A program made the position numbers and the translations under genes. The notes beneath the pieces were generated by a model, which did no database searches, was not told the DNA's origin, and saw only the letters and a program-made list of their open reading frames with translations. Below, one piece after another: positions 1 through 9,510 of a stretch of DNA of 64,000 nucleotides (position 1 is the first letter of the stretch; each line of letters begins with the position of its first letter). The stretch is from Lucinisca nassula (lineage: Eukaryota > Mollusca > Bivalvia > Lucinida > Lucinidae), in NCBI GenBank assembly GCA_963580285.1, contig OY757020.1:103295497-103359496 (forward strand), in the 5' to 3' direction.

Positions 1-141
1 AAAATCTTCATTCTCATAGAAAACCAACTGTCTTGGATGAGTTCTGTAAAGTCTTGGTCTTTTCCACAGTTGTACATGTTGTATGTCAAAATCATCTCCG
101 TTATTTCCAAGGGTAGAATACAGCTGGTAGTCATGATTAAT
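1..141 (-). CDS. Candidate internal exon of an unidentified host gene (partial)
   Basis: On the minus strand the sequence reads for 47 codons without a stop, running off the window edge. It is preceded at 142-150 by a good 3' splice site (TTGTTTCAG). The peptide includes QLWKRPRLYRTHPRQLVF and is mixed in composition, not low complexity. I do not recognise the family. A diverged partial copy of the same sequence seems to lie near 745-830, so this could be part of a small duplication or of another mobile element. Open frame plus acceptor is what I see; a host gene is inference. Confidence 0.35.
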   Translation of the reverse strand, partial: MNHDYQLYSTLGNNGDDFDIQHVQLWKRPRLYRTHPRQLVFYENEDF

Positions 142-849
142 CTGAAACAAGAATGTTAAAAATCAGATAAGGCAGTCAAAAGTTATAAGTGTTATTGTTT
201 TTTTATTCTCACTGTTTATAATTATCGGAAAACCAATCGTTTTTCCGGGAATAGGGTACTTTCAAATTCAATGGACTAAAATCGCTATTGATCGATTGTG
301 GAAAATTGACCTTACATTTTTTAGGGAATGGGGTGAACTTTCAGTTTTAATAGACAAAATCTCTATTGACCAATTTTCGGAAAATCTCACTGACTTTTGA
401 AAGTTTGTTTTAACAATGGCAATAAGATTTGAAAATTAATGATTATAAAATCTTAAGTTCATAGATTTGTTTCGATTTGAGGTTTAGTGCCCCCGCAAAC
501 ACTGTGTATCCCTGCAAACACTGTATAAGTCATTTTTCGAGGCGTTCTGACTTCTGCCCAACATTGAGATGAAATGACATCTCAAGCCCTACCGCCAAAT
601 GAAACCAATAAGGTGTAAGGGATGGTTCGACCCGTATCCCTTTGTCTGGCTAGACATGATATTGATGTACAGTTAGAGTCAGCCCTGCATAGAAACATCC
701 CAATCCTATTTCTTCAAAGTTTCTATAGGTAGGAGCAATGCATTAGAAAACTAACTGTCTTGTTGTCTTCTCTAAAGATTCTTACTGTCATTACAACAAA
801 AAAGTTGTTAGTCATGATAACTTTGGAATTTCCAAAGTCAGTGGGTCAA
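142..849. other. Left flank of Polinton 1, no gene recognised
   Basis: No coding region longer than chance is visible. The stretch at about 745-830 resembles, with many differences, the minus-strand exon at 1-141. The segment at 240-360 contains two loosely similar copies of a sequence ending in TCTATTGA(C/T). The left terminal inverted repeat expected of a Polinton should lie here, but I could not match it to the right flank by eye. Confidence 0.4.
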
Positions 850-857
850 TATAAAAA
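850..857 (+). promoter_or_regulatory. TATA box of the Polinton 1 polymerase gene
   Basis: TATAAAAA lies 62 bases before the polymerase start codon. A TTCAGCATT stretch around 885-893 is correctly placed for an initiator. The same TATAAAA(G/A) word recurs 43-60 bases before several other genes of this element. Confidence 0.55.
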
Positions 858-911
858 CGGGGTTTTCAGGTTGAAGCTTCATAGTTCAGCATTGAACACC
901 AAACAATCAAC

Positions 912-3900
912 ATGCCAAAGAGACATTGGAAGCGAATAAGAACTCCATCCAGTTCGGATGATGAAACCATGCCTAAGCGACCTAAGCTGGTAGATTACTC
1001 TGACACTGAAGATGAAGATGAAGAATATGAACAATATTATACCATGAAACCAGTAAGAGAGCGGGAGTCGAGGCGATTTAGAACAAGAGCTAATGTATAC
1101 AGCGTGGACATGAAAAAATTTCCTGAGAAGACATCACCATTAGAATTTGTGCCACGATTATTCCAACAATTGGTGGATGATATCAAGAGACATACTGAGG
1201 CACAGGGCAATGATAGAATAAGAGTTAGTATCTACCATCCTGGACTTAAACTTGGTGTCTTCATACCCTTCACAGATGTGTCTTCATTAACTGGAGAAGC
1301 CCTGTCACAAGAAATTGAAAAAGTCTTACAGTCCAATGCAGACTTCAGAATCGATGATGGTCAGATGTCATTGGAAGTGACCCATACAAGACTCCCAGTT
1401 GGAAGTGGAAGAAAACCACTCCATTATGGACTCTACTTCGATTCTAACAACATGAGAAAGATGAAAAAGAGTATTGTTAATATCAACAATACAGAAGACT
1501 CCATGTGTCTAGCCAGAGCTGTGGTTGTCGGCAAATGTCATGCTGACAAAGATGAATCCCCGACCTGGAAGAAGACATGGAAATATATCTCAGACTCTAG
1601 GAGACCTATGCAGACCAGTGAAGCTAAGAAGTTGTTGGATCGAGCTCAAGTTCCACATACCAAACCTTGTGGACTTGATGAATACAAGAAGATCCAAGCT
1701 GTGTTAGCACCTGACTACCTGATCAAAGTTCATTCGCAACATGCGAAAGATGACCTTCTCTTCAAACCTGAATTCGAAATGACCAAACAGACAAAAGTGA
1801 TACATATATACTATGATGGAGACAATCATTATGATACTATCACCAGTATAACTGGTTTTCTAGGATGTATATACTTCTGTGAACTTTGTGACAAAGGCTA
1901 TAACCATCGTGGTGATCATATGTGTCCCCATGGATGTGACAAATGTTACAATGTAACATTATGTGCGGCAGGAGAAACTTGTTTCTGTAGGGATTGTAAA
2001 AGAAAATTTTACAGTCCTCAATGTTTTGCTCATCATAAAAGAATCAAACCTGGACAGAAAAAGTCCATGTGTCAATTAGTGTATAATTGTGGAAATTGTT
2101 TCACTAGAATTATTGGGAATAAGAAAAATCATGTTTGTCCAGGAAATCGAAAATGTAGATTCTGTAAAGAGGTCGTGGCTGCAAATCACCAGTGTTACAT
2201 ACAATCTTATGTTTGTAAGACTGAAGGTGATGCACCCAACGAATCTGATGATGATGATGATGACGAAGAAACAAGTTCTTCCTCCTCAAAGTACATTTTC
2301 TTCGATTTTGAATCTTCACAAAATACAGGAGAACATAAAGTTAATTTCTGTGTAGCACATAGAGCCTGTGACCAGTGTATTCATTTACCTATCCATGAAA
2401 AGTGTAAAAATTGTAGCAAGTTCCCAGATCAAGGAAGAGAAATGATCTTTGAAGGTCCTGGTACTTTACATGAGTTTTGTACTTGGCTATTTCAACCCTA
2501 TAATGAAGGCTCAATTTGTATTGCACACAACTTTGGTGGATATGATGGGCAGTTTATTTTGAGATATCTCTTAGAGAATGGAACTTACAAACCAGATGTG
2601 ATCATGAATGGGCATACTATCATAACCATGAAAGCTGGAAAACTTGAGTTCAAAGATTCGTTTCAGTTTTTGCACATACGTTTGGCTAGTTTCCCTGATA
2701 CCTTTGGACTTAAAGAAATGAAGAAAGGTTATTTCCCCCATTTGGCAAATACTGAAGCTAACCAAAACTATGTGGGGCCATACTTTCCTGCTGAAATGTA
2801 TAACCCTGACCAGATGTCTAGCAAAGACAGAGACGACTTCTTGCTATGGCATAAGTCTAAAGTAGAATCAAATGCTATCTTTAACTTCAGGCAAGAAATG
2901 GAAGAGTACTGTCGGAGTGACGTCGATATCTTGAGGAGAGGTTGTGCTTGCTTTAGACAGCAATTGATGGAAACTAGTGGAATTGACCCTTTTAAAGTAG
3001 CATGTACGGTGGCTCAAACTTGTTCACTCGTTTGGAGAAAGGATCATATGCCAGAAAACTCTGTAGCTATTATTCCTCCTGAAGGCTATCCAAACCAAAA
3101 GAAATATTCGATCAAGGCTGTAAGATGGTTGCAAGTAATGGCTAAGAAAACTAACACACACATTCAACATGCATTGAATGGTGGTGAACAGAAAATTGGT
3201 GAGTTTTACGTGGATGGTTTTGACCAAGAAAATAAGAAAATCTATGAATTTCAAGGTTGTTATTGGCATGGTTGTCAAAGATGTTATCCTGACAGGCATA
3301 AGATCAATGTAGAAGTAAAACAAAGATCAGGAATTGATACAATTAACTTACTCCACCCATAAAAGACACCAAAGGGAAAGAAATACAAACATTAAGCGAC
3401 CAGACCATAATGGAAACCCAAACAAAGGAAGGCCATAAGGACAGTTACTTTCCCACAAAATGGCCATATGGCCATCCAAAACCAAAAGACACAAGCGACA
3501 CACACAGTAAGTAACAAACAACAACATAAATAAATCGCCACAGAAGAGCCGCCTTGGAACGGTCAGTGGAAGATTTCCACTGGGGGGCTTAAATCGATTT
3601 TACGTGGCCACAATCCTCGCCCTTACTTCCGTCGCGATTTAGACAAATAATTTGTTCAGTCCGCATGAAGGCCTCCTAACTCATCAGTGCAACATCTCCG
3701 TGAACACAAAAATCAAAGAACCACAGAGGTGAGACAACGGTGAGGACTCGACAGCAAGAAACCACTGAAATGCTGGAGCAAAAGAAAACCAACAGTTAGA
3801 CTCCGATGAGCCCGACCAGAGACAGAGCATCAGGCACCAACCAACATTACCTTGAATTAGATCTCTCTAATTCTCAATAAGCCTACAATACCTACAACTG

Positions 3901-5449
3901 TTTGAAGATGGACACTCTTTTTTGTTCACTTTGAGAAAGGTTGAAACTCTGAAAGCTGCAGGGTATGAAGTCATAGAATGTTGGGAATGTGATTTTGACA
4001 AACAGTGTAGAGAAGACAAAGAATTCCAAACTTTAGTAGAGGCTGAATTTGCTAACTTGGATCCCTTGAAACCCAGAGATGCTTTATTTGGGGGCAGAAC
4101 TAATGCTACTAAATTGTACCATGAGATTGATGAACGTTCAGATCAAGAAATCAAGTACATTGATGTCTGTTCTCTGTACCCATACATTTGTAAATATGGT
4201 GTGTTTCCACTAGGTCATCCAGAGATTTATTCTCAAGAAGAAATTGACAAAGACAATATCCAACAATATTGTGGCCTGATCAAATGTAAAGTTCTTCCAC
4301 CCAGAAACTTGCATCATCCAGTACTCCCTTACAAATGCAACAATAAACTTTTGTTTCCACTCTGTAGAACATGTGCAGAGAAGTCAGACAACTCACAACT
4401 TTGTCATCATACTAAAGCAGAAGATAGAGAATTGGTTGGAACTTGGGTCAGTATAGAATTGTTTGAAGCTTTGAAACTGGGTTATCAGCTTACAGAAATT
4501 TATGAGGTTTGGCATTTTCCCGAGACAACTCAGTATGATAAAGAAACTGGCCAAGGTGGAATCTTTGCTGGGTACATTGATACATTCCTCAAAATAAAGC
4601 AAGAGGCCAGTGGATATCCTGATTGGTGTAAAACTGAGGCAGACAAAGAAAAGTTCAAACAGGACTACTTGGAGGCAGGGGGAATTAGATTGGAGCATAT
4701 TGAAAAGAATAAGGGTCGTAGGGCTACTGCAAAGACGTGAGTTGAATAACTTGTGGGGAAAATTGGCACAAAGAGATAATATGACTAAAACTGAATACAT
4801 CTCAGAACCATCAACATACTTTGAGTTGGTAAGCAATCCCATGAAAAAAGTCAAGTATGTTGATGTCTATGGTGAACAGTTTTTACATGTCAACTGGGAA
4901 GAAACAGACTCTATCATTGAACCTCATAGTTGCAGTAATGTGGTGGTAGCATCTTTTGTCACAGCACAAGCCAGATTGAAATTGTACAGTGTGTTACACA
5001 AACTTGATACACGTGTACTCTACTTTGACACTGACTCTGCAATCTATGTCCACAACCCCAAACTTTGGAATCCAACTATTGTGAATAATCGACTTGGGGA
5101 ATGGACTGATGAAATGCCCAATGCAAAAATCACAAAATTTGTTGGTATGGGGCCAAAGAACTATGGTTACGAGTATGTTGAAAACAATGGTGATAGAAAA
5201 TCCACTTGTAAAGTGAAAGGTCTGACATTGGATTTTAACACTTCTCAAATCATACATTTTGAGAAAATGTTAAACTGGGCAAAATCTAAAGACAGAGATT
5301 TCCGTGAAACTGTGCAGTATCAACATAAAATCAGAAAACATCCCAATAGAAAAGTTACCACTGAAAAACTTTCAAAGATTTATAGATTTACCTATGACAA
5401 ACGTGTGATTGTGAAAAATGGGTACACTGTACCATATGGTTATGAATAA
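912..5449 (+). pseudogene. polB: Polinton 1 protein-primed family B DNA polymerase, interrupted
   Basis: This would copy the element's DNA from a protein primer. The first reading block (816 codons) has a Cys/His-rich region at about residues 323-435, an acidic run near 445, and the three exonuclease motifs: Exo I FFDFES (about 461), Exo II AHNFGGYDGQF (about 538) and Exo III YCRSDVDIL (about 666). It then has the family's YEFQGCYWHGC segment (about 778). A solo Penelope end (3309-3883) is inserted next. Coding resumes near 3884, shifts frame in a T-run near 3917-3922, and carries motif A with SLYP (near 4168). It shifts again near 4730-4740 just before LNNLWGK, and ends with YFDTDSAIY (5022-5048), the motif C equivalent. 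Without the insertion the gene is about 1320 codons, normal for the family. All catalytic motifs survive, so inactivation looks recent. Confidence 0.9.
3309..3883 (-). mobile_element. Solo Penelope-like terminal repeat (3' region) inside polB
   Basis: A 575 bp block nearly identical to those at 52981-53555 and 61184-61740, and in reverse to 54298-54857. In the complete copies it lies directly downstream of the reverse transcriptase, so it is the element's 3' region or pseudo-LTR. Here it stands alone in minus orientation and breaks the polymerase reading frame. The near-identity to other copies indicates a recent insertion. I could not define a target duplication. Confidence 0.8.
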
Positions 5450-5471
5450 AGATTTAGTAGATTATTAAAAG

Positions 5472-5481
5472 TATATAAATA
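5472..5481 (+). promoter_or_regulatory. TATA box of the Polinton 1 ATPase gene
   Basis: TATATAAATA lies in the 67-base gap between the polymerase stop and the ATPase start, 45 bases before the ATG. A CTCATTACTC stretch just upstream of the ATG could serve as initiator. Confidence 0.5.
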
Positions 5482-5516
5482 TACATGTTGTTCGTTGTTC
5501 TTTCTCATTACTCATC

Positions 5517-6209
5517 ATGTCAAGCATTCAGACACCAGTAGTACAAGATATTAACAGTTTGTTTTTTAAACATCCTGCTAATCTCTTTATATCGGGTCCA
5601 AGTGGATCTGGAAAAACAGAGTTTGTAAGAAAAGTCATTGAATACAAACATGACTTGTTTGATATTCAACCACAACGTATCGTGTGGTGCTACAAAGAAT
5701 GGCAACCAACTTATAATATCTTGCAAGAACGTGAAGGATCCAACATCACATTTCTTTCTGGAATTCCCAATGACGATGATGACATTGTCAGCGATACGAG
5801 TTTGTCTCACTTGATCGTCTTTGACGATATGTTAGGAGACAAAGATGAAGAAAAAATCAAATTGTGGTTTACAAGGAAAGGGCATCATCGAAATGCAAGT
5901 GTGATATACATCACACAAAATTTGTTTCACCAAAGTAAAGATAGTCGAACTATCAGTTTGAATGCACATTATCTCATTTTGTTTCAAAGTCCTCGAGATA
6001 AAATGCAAGTCAAAGTTTTGGCAAAACAACTTCAATCTCCACATTTGATGTATGCTTTCAATGATGCCACATCCAAACCACATGGATACTTACTGATCGA
6101 TTTGAAACCAGATACACCAGATCTGTTGAGATTTAGAACAAATATTTTTCATAACTGGTTTACAAAACCAAATCATCAAGGACCAGTTGTTTATTTCCCA
6201 AACATATAA
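5517..6209 (+). CDS. Polinton FtsK/HerA-type genome packaging ATPase
   Basis: The 230-residue protein has a Walker A loop GPSGSGKT at residues 27-34 and a Walker B strand LIVFDDML near residue 100. This is the arrangement of A32/FtsK-HerA packaging ATPases that pump DNA into capsids. The sequence ITQNLFHQ about 40 residues further on fits the sensor/arginine region of the family. Length matches Polinton packaging ATPases. It follows the polymerase by 67 bases with its own TATA box, and its stop codon is embedded in the TATA box of the next gene. Polinton 2 carries a frameshifted homologue at 47978-48645. The frame is intact. Function is assigned from motifs and neighbourhood. Confidence 0.9.
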   Translation: MSSIQTPVVQDINSLFFKHPANLFISGPSGSGKTEFVRKVIEYKHDLFDIQPQRIVWCYKEWQPTYNILQEREGSNITFLSGIPNDDDDIVSDTSLSHLIVFDDMLGDKDEEKIKLWFTRKGHHRNASVIYITQNLFHQSKDSRTISLNAHYLILFQSPRDKMQVKVLAKQLQSPHLMYAFNDATSKPHGYLLIDLKPDTPDLLRFRTNIFHNWFTKPNHQGPVVYFPNI

Positions 6210-6212
6210 AAG
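6205..6212 (+). promoter_or_regulatory. TATA box overlapping the ATPase stop codon
   Basis: TATAAAAG contains the TAA stop of the ATPase gene (6207-6209) and lies 43 bases before the next ATG at 6248. Confidence 0.5.
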
Positions 6213-6247
6213 TGTGTGTCTGATTTGAAAATTGATCACAAGTCATT

Positions 6248-6928
6248 ATGGTTTCGAAACGAACATCAGCTAACTTGATAAGGGCACTCTACAATTTGAG
6301 TAGAGAACCAAATACTGTAAAACGCAAACAATTGCTCAATGAGGGATTACTTGAAATGATAAAATGGTTTTCTTTGGCTGCAAGAAAAATCATTGAGGGT
6401 AAAATGAAATTACCCAAACAGACAAAGAAATTTATGGAAAAACATAAAGATGATCTCAGAAAATTAACAAGTACCATGGTCAATAGTGATGTTAAACGTA
6501 ACATCATTTTGAAACCTGGCGGTGGTGGTTTCTTGGGTGGCGTTATTATCAGAACATTAATACGATGGGACGGTAATAAAATATTAAGACGGTTTGCCAA
6601 AAAGAAGACTTCTGTAAAGAAGACTTCTGAAAAAAAGAAAAAACCTAGAAAAATTAATGAAAAATTTATTACTGTGAGAAAACGTCCAATTACATCATGG
6701 CAAAGTCTTGGGATGCGATCACCCACTGAAAATGCTCGCTCTGTCACTCGTCGAAAAACCATTTCACCACTCTTTGCTGGGGAACCACATGTTTTTCAAA
6801 CTGCAAGACAGTTTGGATTTGAAGCTGCAATGCGTGAAAAAGCTCTGCAGGGACAAAAAATGTATAATCAACCTTTTAGAATCAATAACAGAGGTCCAAA
6901 CTTGAAACTTACGAGACGCAAAATATAA
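6248..6928 (+). CDS. Polinton conserved basic protein, first of two paralogues
   Basis: A 226-residue Lys/Arg-rich protein of unknown function. Its N-terminal 110 residues (helical, with a central IIEGK..L.K..KKFMEKH segment, then LKPGGGGFLGG) match in layout the protein encoded immediately downstream at 6974-7372 and the Polinton 2 protein at 48638-48952, so this is a tandem paralogue pair. The glycine-rich motif followed by a hydrophobic stretch (VIIRTLIRW) could be a membrane-active segment. The basic C-terminal half could bind DNA in a particle; both are inferences. The ATG at 6248 is the first in frame and sits 43 bases after a TATA box. The frame is intact. Confidence 0.75.
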   Translation: MVSKRTSANLIRALYNLSREPNTVKRKQLLNEGLLEMIKWFSLAARKIIEGKMKLPKQTKKFMEKHKDDLRKLTSTMVNSDVKRNIILKPGGGGFLGGVIIRTLIRWDGNKILRRFAKKKTSVKKTSEKKKKPRKINEKFITVRKRPITSWQSLGMRSPTENARSVTRRKTISPLFAGEPHVFQTARQFGFEAAMREKALQGQKMYNQPFRINNRGPNLKLTRRKI

Positions 6929-6931
6929 AAG
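6924..6931 (+). promoter_or_regulatory. TATA box overlapping the stop codon of the upstream gene
   Basis: TATAAAAG contains the stop codon at 6926-6928 and lies 50 bases before the ATG at 6974. It repeats the arrangement seen at 6205. Confidence 0.5.
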
Positions 6932-6973
6932 CCCATGTTCGACTGGGATTCTTCATAGTGTATTACGACAATC

Positions 6974-7372
6974 ATGACGGCCGTACGTAAAAGAAAAACT
7001 CTGAGAAAAAAGAAAACTTCTTTGATTAATAAATATGGTCCTTTCTTAGAAGGACTTTGTCAGTTACCTCCAAAATTTCGTCAAAAAATAATCAATGATT
7101 CACCCAAAGAAGTGATCGATTGTGTAGGGGAATGTTGCTTAAACATTATAAAAGGCAATGTACATCTAACTAAAGCTCAGAAACAACACTTACAATCTAG
7201 AAAACAGCATGTTCGTTTGCTGAGTACAAAACAGGTCCCTGTTGCAGCAAAAAAGAAAATCATTAATCAGAAAGGCGGGGCTTTACTAGGATTGTTACTC
7301 AAACCTTTGATTGCCCCACTCATAGGATCTGTCCTTGGTGGCCTTCTTAATCCAAATCATGGAAGGGCGTAA
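6974..7372 (+). CDS. Polinton conserved basic protein, second paralogue
   Basis: A 132-residue protein. The first 15 residues are very basic (RKRKTLRKKK). A helical core follows with IIKGNVHLTKAQKQHL, then KGGALLGLLLKPLIAPLIG, a hydrophobic, Gly/Pro-containing C-terminus that looks like an amphipathic or membrane-active helix. It is shorter than its neighbour (6248-6928) but shares its core plan. Polinton 2 has the equivalent at 48638-48952. Known capsid-associated proteins of related viruses have membrane-lytic peptides, so a minor virion role is plausible, but I infer this from composition only. The frame is intact. Confidence 0.75.
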   Translation: MTAVRKRKTLRKKKTSLINKYGPFLEGLCQLPPKFRQKIINDSPKEVIDCVGECCLNIIKGNVHLTKAQKQHLQSRKQHVRLLSTKQVPVAAKKKIINQKGGALLGLLLKPLIAPLIGSVLGGLLNPNHGRA

Positions 7373-7373
7373 A

Positions 7374-8150
7374 ATGGCTATTGTCCCATTCAAACTTTGG
7401 GAAGATATGAAACGTTGGAAAGAGGAGCAAATTCAGAAACCTAGATTACCACCTGATCCTGAAGTTTCGGCTACTGCTAATCTTCAAAACGACTTGTCTT
7501 CTGTTATGAGTAATAATGAAATCTCGGAATCAGAAAAGTCTCAGTTGTTTGGTGAAACTTTGCATAAATTTAAGACGGCTCATAAAAAAGCTTTAAAAGA
7601 ACCTTCAGTTTCCCTCTCCCAGCCTGTTCTGCAACCTAAGAAAATTGATCAGCACATTATTGACAGTGTTCCTTCCACCATGAAAAGAAAGGCTCAGCTT
7701 TTGCTTTCTATGTTGCAAGAAAATAAAAACATAGCTTGGGATGATGATGGTACAGTCAAGATGTATGGAAAACCTATTCCTGGTTCTAACATTATCGACT
7801 TGGTCAATGATGTGATCAGACATAGGAAAGGTATTGAGCCCACGGGTTGGCAAGCTTTTGCACAAGGGTTGAGAGAATTGAATATTCCTCAAGATGTGGT
7901 AGGCAATAGAGAAAGATGGGAATGGATGCACGAACATCAGCTTCCTCCTCCTGAACAATCACCAGAGGATGTCTTTGTGACTCCTCCAAAAACAAAACGT
8001 CATAAGCTAGGGACTCCCTATACAAAACAGCGTAAATATGATCTGCCCTCAGTCAAAAAACACGTAAGGCGATTAGCGAGAAAACATATAAAAGAAGAAG
8101 AAATGGAAGGTCCTTTCATACCTAAATGGTTAACCTATGATGAACAATGA
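7374..8150 (+). CDS. Polinton conserved protein of unknown function
   Basis: The open frame extends upstream of the likely start. I place the start at the ATG just after the stop of the preceding gene (7370-7372), because the Polinton 2 equivalent at 48937 begins with a similar Met-Ala hydrophobic run. An ATG at 7359 is the alternative. The protein has 258 residues. A charged N-terminal half is followed by a compact conserved block containing GKPIPGSNIIDLVNDVI and GWQAFAQGLREL, then a basic tail. I know of no assigned function for this block. It overlaps the integrase start by four bases (ATGA). Confidence 0.75.
   Translation: MAIVPFKLWEDMKRWKEEQIQKPRLPPDPEVSATANLQNDLSSVMSNNEISESEKSQLFGETLHKFKTAHKKALKEPSVSLSQPVLQPKKIDQHIIDSVPSTMKRKAQLLLSMLQENKNIAWDDDGTVKMYGKPIPGSNIIDLVNDVIRHRKGIEPTGWQAFAQGLRELNIPQDVVGNRERWEWMHEHQLPPPEQSPEDVFVTPPKTKRHKLGTPYTKQRKYDLPSVKKHVRRLARKHIKEEEMEGPFIPKWLTYDEQ
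8087..8094 (+). promoter_or_regulatory. Possible TATA box of the integrase gene
   Basis: TATAAAAG lies within the 3' end of the upstream gene and 60 bases before the integrase ATG. Confidence 0.4.
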
Positions 8151-9211
8151 AGTTTGAAAAATTATATTATGATCCTAAAAGTCCTGCTGCCTATGCTGGA
8201 GAACAAGCTTTATTCCAGTTAGCTAGAAAAACTTCTAAAAAAGTAAAACTTAAAGATGTCAGGGATTGGTTGAGGAAACAAAAGACGTACACTTTGCATA
8301 AACCTATTCGAAGAAAATTCAAACGTCGAAAAACTGTTGTTGCAGGAATCGATTATCAATGGCAAGCAGATTTAGCAGATGTATCAAGTATGTCTAAGTT
8401 CAATGACAAACACCGATACTTGCTTTGTGTCATCGATGTATTTTCCAAATTTGCCTGGGTTGTTCCCATCAAAGACAAGACGGGTAAAACTTTGATCAAA
8501 GCATTCAAATTGATCTTGAAAAAACGAAGTCCAAAAAGCCTCCAGTCTGATAAGGGAACAGAATTTAAAAATAAAAAATTTCAGAATTTTTTAAAGTCAA
8601 AAAAGATTCATTTTTTCACGACAGAAAATCCTGAAACTAAAGCCAGTATTGTTGAAAGATTTCAAAGAACTTTGAAAAGTCGCATGTGGAAATTTTTTAC
8701 ACATCATCGTACACTGAGATATATCGATGTACTTCCAAAATTAGTTCATGGCTACAATCATGCATATCATCGAAGTATCAAATGTGCACCTGCATCTGTT
8801 ACTAGCAAAAACGAAGTTGTAGTGTCAGAAAATTTATTTGGAAAGAAACAAAAACATCAAAGTCCAAAATTAAAAGTCATTGATTATGTTCGCATTAACA
8901 AGACAAAACGTACTTTTGATAAAGGTTATTTACCAAACTGGACACAAGAGTTATTTCAAATTTCGGCTGTGTACAAACATCAAAATCCTGTAACCTATAA
9001 AATAGTAGATCTAGATGGCGAAGTAGTCAAAGGCACTTTTTACTCGCAAGAGTTACAACGTGTAGAAAAAGATCAAATATTCGAAATTGAATCTATCATA
9101 GATCGCAGAAAACGTAAAATTGGTAAAAAGTGGATCAAAGAAATAAAAGTTCACTGGAAAGGGTATCCATCTAAATTTGATAGTTGGATTTTAGAATCAG
9201 ATCTTCTATAA
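8147..9211 (+). CDS. Polinton integrase (DDE, chromodomain)
   Basis: A 354-residue retrovirus-like integrase that would insert the element's linear DNA into the host genome. The catalytic acidic residues are visible in DLADVS (residues 75-78), SDKGTEF (Asp about 135) and ASIVERF (Glu about 170). The last two are 35 apart, giving the classic DD35E spacing. The C-terminal 50 residues form a chromodomain (KVHWKGYPSKFDSW), expected to bind modified histones and steer target choice. The start overlaps the preceding stop as ATGA. The frame and all catalytic residues are intact. A damaged homologue lies at 44128-45166. Confidence 0.92.
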   Translation: MKFEKLYYDPKSPAAYAGEQALFQLARKTSKKVKLKDVRDWLRKQKTYTLHKPIRRKFKRRKTVVAGIDYQWQADLADVSSMSKFNDKHRYLLCVIDVFSKFAWVVPIKDKTGKTLIKAFKLILKKRSPKSLQSDKGTEFKNKKFQNFLKSKKIHFFTTENPETKASIVERFQRTLKSRMWKFFTHHRTLRYIDVLPKLVHGYNHAYHRSIKCAPASVTSKNEVVVSENLFGKKQKHQSPKLKVIDYVRINKTKRTFDKGYLPNWTQELFQISAVYKHQNPVTYKIVDLDGEVVKGTFYSQELQRVEKDQIFEIESIIDRRKRKIGKKWIKEIKVHWKGYPSKFDSWILESDLL

Positions 9212-9214
9212 AAA
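9207..9214 (+). promoter_or_regulatory. TATA-like word overlapping the integrase stop codon
   Basis: TATAAAAA contains the integrase stop (9209-9211). It is only 16 bases before the ATG at 9223, too close to serve that start, but it could serve a transcript for the capsid genes beginning at 9507. Confidence 0.3.
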
Positions 9215-9222
9215 CCGTGAAC

Positions 9223-9510
9223 ATGAATTTCAGAAGCTCATTCGTGCGTGACACTGCTTCTTTACAATCTGCAGACGGTAGTCAAGGAATATTAGCAAAA
9301 AATCGCTTAACATTTTTGGCTCAAATTATTGTTGTTTATGCCATCATTATCACCTCATTGGTACAAATCAGTTTAAGAAGTCCAGACAAAGAATTGTGGT
9401 TGATATTACTCAGTAGCTCTGTTGGATACATTTTACCATCCCCAGGATTAAAATTCAAAAGACAAACTCCAATTTCATCTTCTCTCCCTGAGGAAAAACA
9501 AAAACCATGA
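9223..9510 (+). CDS. Small two-helix membrane protein of Polinton 1
   Basis: The first ATG of this frame is at 9223 and gives 95 residues. Two hydrophobic segments are visible, about residues 27-50 (FLAQIIVVYAIIITSLVQI) and 60-78 (LWLILLSSSVGYILPS), separated by a short charged loop, with a polar N-terminus. It overlaps the next gene by four bases (ATGA at 9507). No equivalent is visible in Polinton 2. A role in the envelope, the particle's inner membrane or cell exit is possible but unsupported beyond the membrane segments. Confidence 0.7.
   Translation: MNFRSSFVRDTASLQSADGSQGILAKNRLTFLAQIIVVYAIIITSLVQISLRSPDKELWLILLSSSVGYILPSPGLKFKRQTPISSSLPEEKQKP

Noticed and set aside
562..588. Shared ATTGAGATG..CATCTCAA sequence with 19880-19905 as a mobile element signature
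   Set aside because: Only about 25 bases match and the sequence is a short palindrome, so chance or a common hairpin is possible.
142..911. Polinton 1 terminal inverted repeats
   Set aside because: I compared the left flank with 13320-14480 by eye in reverse complement and saw no long match, so I do not report them.
3381..3600. Short minus-strand frames in the Penelope 3' region (also at 53021-53206 and 61218-61409)
   Set aside because: They recur only because the repeat recurs, and stops interrupt them in other copies; treated as untranslated region.
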